DNA from: Thermoflexus sp.
Lineage (GTDB): Bacteria; Chloroflexota; Anaerolineae; Thermoflexales; Thermoflexaceae
Length of the DNA stretch: 15,284 bases
Reading direction: 5' to 3'
NCBI GenBank assembly: GCA_017743605.1
Contig: JAGHYO010000028.1
Span: 1 to 15,284, forward strand
The notes below the pieces were generated by a model that saw only the letters and a program-made list of their open reading frames with translations, did no database searches and was not told where the DNA came from. Of the stretch, positions 6,404 to 13,917 are shown in pieces; positions within the stretch are counted from its first letter, which is position 1; every line of letters starts with the position of its first letter. The position numbers and the translations under genes are program-made.

Positions 6404-6428
6404 GTGGGGCGAAGTGGAGGAGAGTGGT
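6404..6428 (+). promoter_or_regulatory. MraZ-binding boxes (three GTGGN repeats, 10-bp period)
   Basis: GTGGG (6404-6408), GTGGA (6414-6418) and GTGGT (6424-6428) lie exactly 10 bp apart. This matches the known MraZ operator pattern of tandem GTGGG-like boxes separated by 5 bp, one helical turn per repeat. They begin about 12 bp downstream of the TATAAT, so a bound MraZ ring would block initiation or escape. This is a strong sign of MraZ autoregulation of the whole dcw operon. The second and third boxes depart from GTGGG at the last base. Confidence 0.75.
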
Positions 6429-6492
6429 GGGAACGAGAGGACAGCGCAGGGCAGAAGCGGAGCGGCCGGCAGCTTCCCTGGGGGAGACCCCG

Positions 6493-6921
6493 ATGTTCCT
6501 GGGGGAATACCGGCACGGGATCGACGCAAAGGGACGGGTGTTCCTCCCGGCACGCTATCGATCCTTTTTTGCAGCGGGGGCCGTGCTGACCCGGGGCTTA
6601 GAGCCCTGCCTGTATCTGTTCACGTTCCCGGAGTGGCAACAGGTAGCAGAACGGATCCGCCAGCTGCCTCTGACCGCCCCCGAGGCGCGGGAGTGGCGCC
6701 GTTTCTTCTTCGGAGGGGCCTTCGACGTGGTCCCCGACGAGCAGGGTCGTATCCTCATCCCGGCCTCCCTCCGGGCCTACGCTGGCTTAGAGGGCCAGGC
6801 GGTCATTGTTGGGGTTCATACCTACCTGGAGATCTGGTCCCCATCCGCATGGCAGGGGATCCTGGAGCGCTTTCAGAACGGCCGCATCCCACCGGAGCAC
6901 TGGATCGGGTTGAGGGTGTAG
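6493..6921 (+). CDS. mraZ: Transcriptional regulator MraZ
   Basis: This is the first gene of the dcw operon, 142 aa, the normal family length. The ATG at 6493 is chosen because it gives the canonical N-terminus MFLGEYRHGIDAKGR and has GGGGAG 6 nt upstream; an in-frame GTG at 6424 would start inside the operator. The two AbrB-like halves are both present, each with the DxxxR signature (DAKGR at 11-15, followed by LPARYR; DEQGR at 82-86, followed by ILIPASLR). MraZ forms ring-shaped oligomers and binds tandem GTGGG boxes upstream of its own gene, repressing the dcw operon in E. coli; three such boxes are seen at 6404-6428. It has no membrane segment and acts on the nucleoid. rsmH follows after about 43 nt. 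Confidence 0.96.
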   Translation: MFLGEYRHGIDAKGRVFLPARYRSFFAAGAVLTRGLEPCLYLFTFPEWQQVAERIRQLPLTAPEAREWRRFFFGGAFDVVPDEQGRILIPASLRAYAGLEGQAVIVGVHTYLEIWSPSAWQGILERFQNGRIPPEHWIGLRV

Positions 6922-6964
6922 CGGATGGGGATCGGACCTGGCAGAAGCCTTGAGCAACAGCGCG

Positions 6965-7909
6965 ATGCATATCCCAGTTCTGCTGCGGGAGGTGCTGGAA
7001 GGGTTGCAGGTCCGCCCGGGCGGCGTCTACGTCGACGCCACGGTGGGCGGAGGGGGCCACGCGGCGGCCATCTTAGAGCGCTCCGCGCCGGATGGCCGCC
7101 TGCTGGGGATCGATCGGGACCCGGAGGCCCTGCAGCGGGCGCGGGAACGCCTGCGCCCCTTCGGCGAGCGCGCGATCCTGGTCCACGGCTCTTACGCGGA
7201 GCTGCGGCGGATCGCGGTGCGTTATGACTTCCTCGCGGTCGACGGGATGCTGTTCGATCTGGGGCTCTCCTCGGGGCAGCTCTCGGATCCCCATCGAGGG
7301 TTTAGCTTTCAGATCGAGGGCCCCCTGGACATGCGCTACGACCCGGGCCACGGGATCCCGGCGGTGGAGATCGTGAACCGGTGGCCGGAGAAGCAGCTGG
7401 CGCAGGTGATCCGACGCTATGGAGAGGAGCGCTTCGCCCGGCGCATCGCCCGGGCCATCGTGCGAAACCGGCCCATCCGCACCACCACGGAGCTGGCGGA
7501 GCTGATCGCCCGGGTGGTCGGGCGCGGTCGGGAGGATCAGCATCCGGCGACGCGGACGTTCCTGGCCCTGCGGATTATCGTCAACGAGGAGCTGCAGGCC
7601 CTGGAGCAGGCCCTCCCCCAGGCGGTCTCCCTGCTCCGGCCTGGGGGGCGCCTGGCGGTGATCGCCTTCCATTCTCTGGAGGATCGCGTCGTGAAGACGT
7701 TCTTCCAGCGCGAATCCCGGGATTGCCTCTGCCCGCCGCAGGTCCCGGTTTGCACGTGTGGGCATCAGGCCGCCTTGCGCTTAGTGACTCGCAAGCCCAT
7801 CTGTCCTTCCGAGGAGGAGGTTCAGATCAACCCGCGGGCGCGCAGCGCGCGTCTGCGCATCGCGGAGCGATTAGAAGGTGCCACACGAATCATTCGCGGT
7901 GTGCCTTGA
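6965..7909 (+). CDS. rsmH: 16S rRNA (cytosine1402-N4)-methyltransferase RsmH
   Basis: RsmH (MraW) uses S-adenosylmethionine to methylate N4 of C1402 in the decoding centre of the 30S subunit. The ATG at 6965 gives the canonical start MHIPVLLREVLEGL (314 aa); a TTG at 6950 would add five residues, and neither has a strong ribosome-binding site. Visible motifs, in order, are the SAM loop VDATVGGGGHAAAILE, the acidic GIDRDPEAL at the end of strand 2, MLFDLGLSSGQL, GPLDMRYD, the helical insertion with RRYGEERFARRIARAI, PATRTFLALRIIVNEEL and GRLAVIAFHSLEDRVVK. A C-terminal Cys-rich segment (CLCPPQVPVCTCGHQ) is seen in many RsmH proteins outside the Proteobacteria. It follows mraZ and precedes ftsL, the standard dcw order. 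The stop at 7907-7909 is 2 nt before the ftsL ATG. Confidence 0.97.
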   Translation: MHIPVLLREVLEGLQVRPGGVYVDATVGGGGHAAAILERSAPDGRLLGIDRDPEALQRARERLRPFGERAILVHGSYAELRRIAVRYDFLAVDGMLFDLGLSSGQLSDPHRGFSFQIEGPLDMRYDPGHGIPAVEIVNRWPEKQLAQVIRRYGEERFARRIARAIVRNRPIRTTTELAELIARVVGRGREDQHPATRTFLALRIIVNEELQALEQALPQAVSLLRPGGRLAVIAFHSLEDRVVKTFFQRESRDCLCPPQVPVCTCGHQAALRLVTRKPICPSEEEVQINPRARSARLRIAERLEGATRIIRGVP

Positions 7910-7911
7910 AA

Positions 7912-8217
7912 ATGAGCCGACGACGTATGTTGCTGGCAATGGTCGGGGGGATCCTGTTCATCGCGGCTTTTTCCCTTCTGTTCACGCTTCTCTCCACGGC
8001 TGCGGTGGAGCAGGGGCAGATTGTTCAGCAGCTGGCTGAGGTCCGGGCGGCACTGGAGCGGGAGAACGCGGCGATGGAGGAGATCATCGCACGGGAGAGC
8101 ACGATCCCGCGCCTGTTGGAGCGGGCCCGCGCCCTGGGCTTCATCTCGGGGGAGGGCACTCCGGCGCTCCCCCTCTCCCTGCCGGCGCCGCTCCCAACGC
8201 CGGGAATGCAACCATGA
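7912..8217 (+). CDS. ftsL: FtsL-like septum protein
   Basis: A 101-aa bitopic protein: five residues inside (MSRRR), one membrane helix (about residues 6-28, MLLAMVGGILFIAAFSLLFTLL), a coiled-coil-like stretch (about 32-68, with EQGQIVQQLAEVRAALEREN), and a short Pro-rich end. FtsL family proteins are poorly conserved in sequence, so the call rests on size, topology and place between rsmH and ftsI. FtsL pairs with a DivIC/FtsB-type protein through the coiled coil and activates the FtsW-FtsI synthase at the division site. The ATG lies 2 nt after the rsmH stop, with no clear ribosome-binding site, which suggests reinitiation. The stop overlaps the ftsI ATG by 4 nt. The longer open frame reaching back to 7381 is read through rsmH and is not used. 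Confidence 0.8.
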   Translation: MSRRRMLLAMVGGILFIAAFSLLFTLLSTAAVEQGQIVQQLAEVRAALERENAAMEEIIARESTIPRLLERARALGFISGEGTPALPLSLPAPLPTPGMQP

Positions 8218-9971
8218 GGGAGGCCACGTCCACTCTGCGCTGGCAGCCAGCCGCGTTCGCCTCCACCCTGATCCTGGGGCTGGTGGTGATCCGGCTGATC
8301 TATCTGTCGTTCTATGCGACGGGAGAGCTCCTCGGGGTCCAGACGCTGCAGCTCCGCCTGGAGGCTCGCCGCGGCCGCATCCTGGATCGGAGAGAGGCGG
8401 TGCTGGCCCTGGATGTCCCGCGCTACCAGGTCGTCCTGGAATATCGTCCTATCGCCTACGGGGGGGATCCGGAGCGGCGGGCGGCGTGGTTGCGCCGGGT
8501 CGACGAAGCCCTGAGCCCGCTCCTGGGCTTCTCTGTTCGGGAGGCCGACCGGAGCTGGCCTAACACTCGGTGGCAGCTCCCGATCGCCCGAGAGGTCCCC
8601 GAGGACCTCGCCCGGGTGATCGCCCGCCGGATCGAGGAGGCCGGCCTGCGAGGAGTTCGGGTGATGCCTTACTGGAAACGGATTTACCCGGAGGGCTCAT
8701 TGGTCGGCCCGGTGGTGGGTTTCGTCGTCTTCGGGCCGGACACCTGGGGTGTGGAGGGACGGCGAGGGGCAAGCGGAGTGGAGCGGACTTATAACGTCGT
8801 GCTGAGCGGGAAGGCAGTGACCCTGCGGGTGCCAGTGGACGCTGAGGGGCGCCCCCTGCCGCTGCAGGAGGCGGCCCTGGAGGGGCCGGAGCCCGGTGGA
8901 GATGTGGTCCTCACCCTGGACCGTACGATCCAGGCGGTGGTGGCGGAGGAGCTGGCCCGGGGCCTTCAGGAGAGCGGAGCCCAGCGCGGGGACGCTCTGG
9001 TCCTGCGCCCGCGCACGGGGGAGATCCTGGCCATGGTCAGCCTGCCTGCCTTCGATCCCAACGTGCCGGAGACCCTGGAGCGCAACGCGCGCAATCCGGT
9101 TGTCCAGGACCTGTATGAGCCGGGCTCTGTCTTCAAGATCCTGACGATGGCGGCCGCCCTGGAGGCCGGCATCGTCCGCCCGGAAACCCGCTATATGGAT
9201 CAGGGGTGCGTGGAGTTCGGAGGGGCCCCGATCTGCAACTGGGATCAGGATCGCTATCCCGGAGGGCGGGGCTGGCTGGATATGACGGAGTTGTTGATGT
9301 ACTCCCGCAACGTGGGCGCTGCGCATCTGGCCCGCCTCCTGGGCCCGGAGCGCTTCTACGCAGCGCTGCATGCCTTGGGGATCGGGGAGCCGACCAATGT
9401 GGACCTGCCCTATGAGACCGTGGCCTGGCTCCGGGCCTACGGGGATCCAGACTGGCGGGAGGCGGATCTGGGGCGCCAGTCCTTCGGCCAGGCGGTGTCT
9501 TTGACTCCGTTGCAGATGGCGATGGCTGTCTCCGCGGTGGCCAACGATGGCCTGATCATGCGGCCCTTCATCGTGCGGGAGCTTCGAACCGCCCAGGGAG
9601 TCCAGCGCGTCGAGCCCCAGGTCCGGCGGCGGGCCATCTCGGCGAAGACGGCACGGACCCTGCGGGCGATGCTGGAGACGGTGATCGAACGAGAGGCAGT
9701 GAAAGCCCGGGTGCCGGGATATCGGATGGCGGGCAAGACCGGGACGGCGCAGATCCCCACGCCGGTAGGCTACGATCCGCGGGACACGATCGCCTCGTTC
9801 GTGGGGTTTGGCCCGGTGGAGGACCCTCAGGTGCTGATCCTGGTGAAAATGGATCGGCCCCGGCGCTCTCCTTGGGGTTCGGAGGAGGCTGCCCCGGTCT
9901 TTGCCCGGATCACGGCGCGGATCCTCCCGATGCTAGGGGTTCCGCCCTCAGGTTCCCCGGAGGGCCGGTGA
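8214..9971 (+). CDS. ftsI: Peptidoglycan D,D-transpeptidase FtsI (class B penicillin-binding protein)
   Basis: FtsI (PBP3, also called PbpB or SpoVD-like) crosslinks septal peptidoglycan together with FtsW. The 585-aa protein has an N-terminal membrane anchor (about residues 15-35), the pedestal start RRGRILDRREAVLALDV, and a transpeptidase domain with the three penicillin-binding motifs: SVFK (catalytic S305, K308), SRN (364-366) and KTG (508-510, MAGKTGTAQ). The segment LGRQSFGQAVSLTPLQMAMA is characteristic of division PBPs. No PASTA domain follows. Two cysteines (C332, C341) flank a short loop between SVFK and SRN on the outer face and could form a disulfide, which is inference. The ATG overlaps the ftsL stop by 4 nt. 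The next gene is murF, not murE as in most dcw clusters. Confidence 0.95.
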   Translation: MREATSTLRWQPAAFASTLILGLVVIRLIYLSFYATGELLGVQTLQLRLEARRGRILDRREAVLALDVPRYQVVLEYRPIAYGGDPERRAAWLRRVDEALSPLLGFSVREADRSWPNTRWQLPIAREVPEDLARVIARRIEEAGLRGVRVMPYWKRIYPEGSLVGPVVGFVVFGPDTWGVEGRRGASGVERTYNVVLSGKAVTLRVPVDAEGRPLPLQEAALEGPEPGGDVVLTLDRTIQAVVAEELARGLQESGAQRGDALVLRPRTGEILAMVSLPAFDPNVPETLERNARNPVVQDLYEPGSVFKILTMAAALEAGIVRPETRYMDQGCVEFGGAPICNWDQDRYPGGRGWLDMTELLMYSRNVGAAHLARLLGPERFYAALHALGIGEPTNVDLPYETVAWLRAYGDPDWREADLGRQSFGQAVSLTPLQMAMAVSAVANDGLIMRPFIVRELRTAQGVQRVEPQVRRRAISAKTARTLRAMLETVIEREAVKARVPGYRMAGKTGTAQIPTPVGYDPRDTIASFVGFGPVEDPQVLILVKMDRPRRSPWGSEEAAPVFARITARILPMLGVPPSGSPEGR

Positions 9972-10008
9972 CCTGGGATCCTCCAGCCAGCGCGTTCAGG
10001 AGCATAAG

Positions 10009-11448
10009 ATGAAGAAGAACGGCGGGATGCGAGTGGCGGTTCGGGGGATGACCCTGGCGGATCTAACGGAAGCCTTAAGCGGCCGGCGTCCGCCCTGGGA
10101 GATCCCGATCCAGCATGTGTCCATCGATTCCCGAGAGTGTGGGGACGGAGATGTGTTCGTCGCCCTCCTCGGAGAGCGGACCGATGGTCATCGTTATGTC
10201 GGGGACGCCTTCCAGCGGGGGGCGATCGCCGCCCTGGTCCACCAGGAGGTGTCTGAGGGGGCGTTGCACGTGGACCTGGAGCGGGGGCCCTGGCCGGAGT
10301 CCCTGAAGCTCCCTGTCTGCTTCCGCGTCTCGCGGACCCTGGAGGCCCTCCACCGATGGGCAGCGTGGTGGCGGGCACGCTCCCCGGTGCGGGTGATCGG
10401 GATCACCGGGAGCGTGGGGAAGACCAGCACCAAGGAGCTGACCTGGGCGGTGCTTTCCCGGCGTTACGAGACGTTGAAGACCGAAGGGAACTTAAACAGC
10501 GAAGTGGGTCTGCCCCTGATGCTGCTCCGGCTGACGCCGCGCCATCAGCGAGCGGTGCTGGAGATGGGGATGTATGCCCGAGGGGAGATCGCGGCCCTCT
10601 GCGCCATCGCCCGCCCCGCCGTGGGCGTGATCACCCTGGTGGGCCCGGTCCACCTGGAGCGCCTGGGGAGCATAGAGGCCATCGCAGCAGCCAAGGCCGA
10701 GCTCGTGGAGGCCCTCCCCGAGGACGGGGTGGCTGTCCTCAACCGGGACGATCCGTACGTGCGGGAGATGGCCGGGCGGACCCGGGCGCGGGTGTTCTTT
10801 TATGGGCTGGACCCTGAGGCGGACCTGTGGGCGGATGAGATCGCGAGCGAAGGGCTGGAGGGGATCCGCTTCGATCTTCATTATCGGGGGGAGACCTTCC
10901 GGCGGGTGCGGGTCTCCCTGCTGGGCCGGCACAGCGTGCACACCGCCCTGCGGGCCATCGCTGTGGGGATCCTGGAGGGGTTGACCTGGGATGAGATCTT
11001 CACCGGCCTGCGGGACCCGCGGGCGCAGCTGCGCCTGGTGGCGGTGCCCGGCCTGCAGGGCTCGATCCTCCTGGACGACACATACAACGCCAGCCCGCCG
11101 TCGATGCTGGCCGCGCTGAACCTGTTGGCGGAGCTGGAGGGCCGAAAAATCGCGGTGCTGGGGGACATGCTGGAGCTGGGGACGTATGAGGTGGAGGCAC
11201 ACCGACTGGTGGGCGGGCGAGCGGGGACGGTGGTGGACCTCCTGATCACCGTGGGGCCTCGGGCGCGCATCATCGCCCGGGAGGCGATGGCGGTGGGCCT
11301 GCCAGCGGACCGGGCGTGGGCTTGCGACTCGAACGCCGAAGCCATCGAGATCCTCCGCCGCATCCTGAAGTCTGGCGATGTGGTCCTGGTGAAGGGCTCC
11401 CGGGGCCTGCGCATGGAGGAGATCGTGAATGCCCTATGCGAGGGATAA
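10009..11448 (+). CDS. murF: UDP-N-acetylmuramoyl-tripeptide--D-alanyl-D-alanine ligase MurF
   Basis: MurF is the last cytoplasmic Mur ligase and adds D-Ala-D-Ala to UDP-MurNAc-tripeptide using ATP. The 479-aa protein has the N-terminal substrate domain (VSIDSRECGDGDVFVAL), the P-loop GITGSVGKTSTKEL (about 131-144), GNLNSEVGLPLMLL, EMGMYARGEIA with the Mg-binding Glu, LNRDDPYV, and the C-terminal signature LLDDTYNASPPSM (canonical DDxYNANPxSM) followed by VLGDMLELG. The family GxHNVxNALAA motif reads GRHSVHTALRA, replacing both usual Asn residues. The tripeptide form and DDTYNA signature separate it from MurE. The ATG at 10009 has AGGAG 6 nt upstream. It starts 37 nt after ftsI, so it is in the same operon. 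Confidence 0.95.
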   Translation: MKKNGGMRVAVRGMTLADLTEALSGRRPPWEIPIQHVSIDSRECGDGDVFVALLGERTDGHRYVGDAFQRGAIAALVHQEVSEGALHVDLERGPWPESLKLPVCFRVSRTLEALHRWAAWWRARSPVRVIGITGSVGKTSTKELTWAVLSRRYETLKTEGNLNSEVGLPLMLLRLTPRHQRAVLEMGMYARGEIAALCAIARPAVGVITLVGPVHLERLGSIEAIAAAKAELVEALPEDGVAVLNRDDPYVREMAGRTRARVFFYGLDPEADLWADEIASEGLEGIRFDLHYRGETFRRVRVSLLGRHSVHTALRAIAVGILEGLTWDEIFTGLRDPRAQLRLVAVPGLQGSILLDDTYNASPPSMLAALNLLAELEGRKIAVLGDMLELGTYEVEAHRLVGGRAGTVVDLLITVGPRARIIAREAMAVGLPADRAWACDSNAEAIEILRRILKSGDVVLVKGSRGLRMEEIVNALCEG

Positions 11449-11506
11449 GTGAAGACGGCGGGGTTGCCGGCCCGTCAGTCTCATTCCCGCTGGACAAGGA
11501 GGTCGA

Positions 11507-12529
11507 GTGGCGCAGGCGCTGTTCATGGGCGGTCTGTCCTTCCTGCTAGCGGTGATCTGGGGGCCGCCACTGATCCGCTGGCTGCGAGCCAACGGGATCG
11601 GGAAGAAGATCCGGATTGAGGGACCGTGCACGCATCAGGTGAAGGTGGGGACGCCCACCATGGGCGGCCTGATGATCGTGCTGCCGGTGGTGATCCTAAC
11701 GCTCACCCTGAACCTTGGGAACCTGATCGTCAACACGGCGGCCGGGCAGGCGTTCCTGCGCCAGATGGGCTGGCCGGGGGATCAGCTGATCGGGCGATCG
11801 ATCTTGGTGCCGGTTGCGGCCATGCTGGCCTTCGGAGCCCTGGGGGCGGTGGACGATTGGATGGGCACGCGCGGGGGCGGCGGGCTGCTGGCCCGCCACA
11901 AGTTCCCAATCCAGATCGCCCTGGGGATCGCGCTGGCGCTGGTGCTGCACTTCGGGATGGACCTGCGCAGCGTGGCCATCCCCACGGTGCCGCGGAAGAT
12001 CGACATCGGGTTGCTCTACCTGCCCATCGCGGTGTTCATCATCGTGGGCTCGGCCAACGCGGTCAACCTCACCGATGGGCTGGACGGCCTGGCAGGGATC
12101 ATCACGGCCATGTCGTTCATCGCCTACGGGGTGATCGCCTATCTCCAGGGCCAGATCTACCTGGCCACCTTCGCCTTCATCGTGGTGGGAGCCTGCATGG
12201 CCTTCCTGTGGTTCAACGCGCATCCGGCCCAGATGTTCATGGGGGATGTAGGCTCCCAAGCCCTGGGGGCCACCCTGGGGGTGGTCGCGTTGATGACCGG
12301 GCAGTGGCTGCTGCTGCCGGTGATCGCCCTCATCCCAGTGGCCGAGACCCTCTCGGTCATCCTGCAGGTGGCATACTTCAAGTGGACGAAGGGAAAGCGC
12401 CTGTTCCGGATGAGCCCGCTTCACCATCACTTCGAGCTGCTAGGCTGGTCGGAGACCCAAGTGGTGCAGCGGTTCTGGCTGATCTCCATCTGGTCGGCGA
12501 TGATCGGCGTGGCGCTGGCGTTGCTGTGA
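11507..12529 (+). CDS. mraY: Phospho-N-acetylmuramoyl-pentapeptide-transferase MraY
   Basis: MraY moves phospho-MurNAc-pentapeptide from UDP to undecaprenyl phosphate, making lipid I at the inner face of the membrane. The 340-aa protein is polytopic, with about ten hydrophobic segments. Visible signatures are VGTPTMGGLMIV (48-59), AVDDWMG (D116-D117), NAVNLTDGLDGLAG (184-197), FNAHPAQMFMGDVGS (236-250) and MSPLHHHFELLGWSE (302-316), covering the Mg-binding aspartates and the HHH loop. The usual DDxxK near residue 117 reads DDWMG, so the following Lys is absent. The start is a GTG at 11507 with AAGGAGG 4 nt upstream. It follows murF by 58 nt, the largest gap in this part of the operon, and precedes murD by 11 nt. 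The identity is firm; tunicamycin- and muraymycin-class inhibitors target this family. Confidence 0.97.
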   Translation: MAQALFMGGLSFLLAVIWGPPLIRWLRANGIGKKIRIEGPCTHQVKVGTPTMGGLMIVLPVVILTLTLNLGNLIVNTAAGQAFLRQMGWPGDQLIGRSILVPVAAMLAFGALGAVDDWMGTRGGGGLLARHKFPIQIALGIALALVLHFGMDLRSVAIPTVPRKIDIGLLYLPIAVFIIVGSANAVNLTDGLDGLAGIITAMSFIAYGVIAYLQGQIYLATFAFIVVGACMAFLWFNAHPAQMFMGDVGSQALGATLGVVALMTGQWLLLPVIALIPVAETLSVILQVAYFKWTKGKRLFRMSPLHHHFELLGWSETQVVQRFWLISIWSAMIGVALALL

Positions 12530-12540
12530 GGTAAGGTCGG

Positions 12541-13917
12541 ATGCGGGAGCTCATGGGCGCGCGGGTGGTCATCCTGGGGTTGGGCCGGCAGGGCACCGCC
12601 CTGGCCCGCTGGCTGGTGCGGCAGGGCGCCGAGGTCACACTAAGCGATCGGCAGCCCGCGGAGCGCCTCGGGGGTTTCCTCCAGGCCCTGGAGGGCCTGC
12701 CGGTGCGCTATGTGCTGGGGGACCATCCGCTCTCTCTGCTGGAGGGTTGCGATCTCCTCTGCTTAAGCGGAGGGGTGCCCTTGAACCTCCCCATCGTTCG
12801 GGAGGCCATGCGGCGGGGGATCCCCCTGGCCAATGACGCCCAGCTGTTTCTGGAGCGATGCCGGGGGTGGACGGCCGGGATCACCGGCACCTCGGGGAAG
12901 ACAACGACGACCGCCCTCGTGGGGGCGATGTGCCAGGCGGCGGGCTTCCGCACCTGGGTGGGCGGCAACATCGGAAATCCCCTCATCGAGTTCGTGGAGG
13001 AGATCGGCCCGGAGGACCGTGTGGTCCTGGAGCTGTCCAGCTTCCAGTTGGAGATCATGACCGTCAGCCCGCGGGTGGCGGCGGTGCTGAACATCACGCC
13101 CAATCATCTGGACCGTCATGAGACGATGGAGGCCTATATCGCGGCCAAGCAGCGCATCCTGGACTTCCAGGACGTCGAGGACGTGGCGGTCCTGGGGTAC
13201 GACGACCCGAACGCCCGGGCTCTGGCGGCGGCGGTGCGAGGGCGGCTGCGGTTCTTCAGCCGCGAGCGGGAGGTGGCCCGCGGGTCGTTCCTGCGAGAGG
13301 GGACCCTCTTCCTGCGCCTGGGCTCCGAGGCCTGGCCGATCTGTCGGGCAGACGAGGTGCGCTTGCGGGGCCGCCATAACTTGTGGAACGTCCTGGCGGC
13401 AGCGGTCGTGGCGGGCACCCTGGGGGCAGACATCAGCGCCATCCGCGAGGCCGCCCTTACGTTCTCAGGAGTGCCGCACCGGCTGGAGCAGGTGCGGGAG
13501 GTGCGAGGCGTGTGTTACGTGAACGACTCCATCGCCACCACGCCGGAGCGGGTGCGGGTGGCCCTGGAAGCCTTCGAGGAGCCCATCGTGCTGCTGGCGG
13601 GCGGGCGGGACAAAGGCCTCCCATGGGAGGAGACGGCTGGGATCATCGCCCGCCGGGCCCGCGTGCTGATCGCCTTCGGGGAGCTGGGGGATCGCATTGT
13701 GGGGGCCGCCCAGGCGGCCTGCGCGCGGGTTGATGAAGCGGTCTTGGAGCGCCTGGAGCGGGTGGCTACCTTGGAGGAAGCAGTGGCCCTGGCGGCCCGT
13801 CTGGCCCGGCCGGGGGAGGTAGTGCTCCTCTCCCCGGGGGGGACTAGCTTCGACGCCTATCGGGATTTCGAGGAGCGTGGCATGCACTTCCGCCAGCTGG
13901 TGGAGGCACTGTCATGA
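12541..13917 (+). CDS. murD: UDP-N-acetylmuramoylalanine--D-glutamate ligase MurD
   Basis: MurD adds D-Glu to UDP-MurNAc-L-Ala in the cytoplasm. The 458-aa protein has the N-terminal Rossmann-like domain (VVILGLGRQGTALARWL), the P-loop GITGTSGKTTTTALVG (about 113-128), VVLELSSFQLE (161-171), LNITPNHLDRH (183-193), RLRGRHNLWNVLAA (274-287), VNDSIATTPERV (327-338), VLLAGGRDKG (350-359) and LSPGGTSFDAYRDFEERG near the C-terminus. E. coli has NDSKAT where this protein has NDSIAT, a variant that I recall also from Thermus. The ATG at 12541 has a weak AAGGT site; a second ATG at 12553 (MGARVV) has GGAG upstream and cannot be ruled out. The stop overlaps the ftsW ATG by 4 nt. Confidence 0.96.
   Translation: MRELMGARVVILGLGRQGTALARWLVRQGAEVTLSDRQPAERLGGFLQALEGLPVRYVLGDHPLSLLEGCDLLCLSGGVPLNLPIVREAMRRGIPLANDAQLFLERCRGWTAGITGTSGKTTTTALVGAMCQAAGFRTWVGGNIGNPLIEFVEEIGPEDRVVLELSSFQLEIMTVSPRVAAVLNITPNHLDRHETMEAYIAAKQRILDFQDVEDVAVLGYDDPNARALAAAVRGRLRFFSREREVARGSFLREGTLFLRLGSEAWPICRADEVRLRGRHNLWNVLAAAVVAGTLGADISAIREAALTFSGVPHRLEQVREVRGVCYVNDSIATTPERVRVALEAFEEPIVLLAGGRDKGLPWEETAGIIARRARVLIAFGELGDRIVGAAQAACARVDEAVLERLERVATLEEAVALAARLARPGEVVLLSPGGTSFDAYRDFEERGMHFRQLVEALS

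Noticed and set aside
6225..6953. 242-codon plus-strand open frame overlapping mraZ
   Set aside because: It covers mraZ in the wrong frame and starts in the non-coding leader; the MraZ frame has all family motifs.
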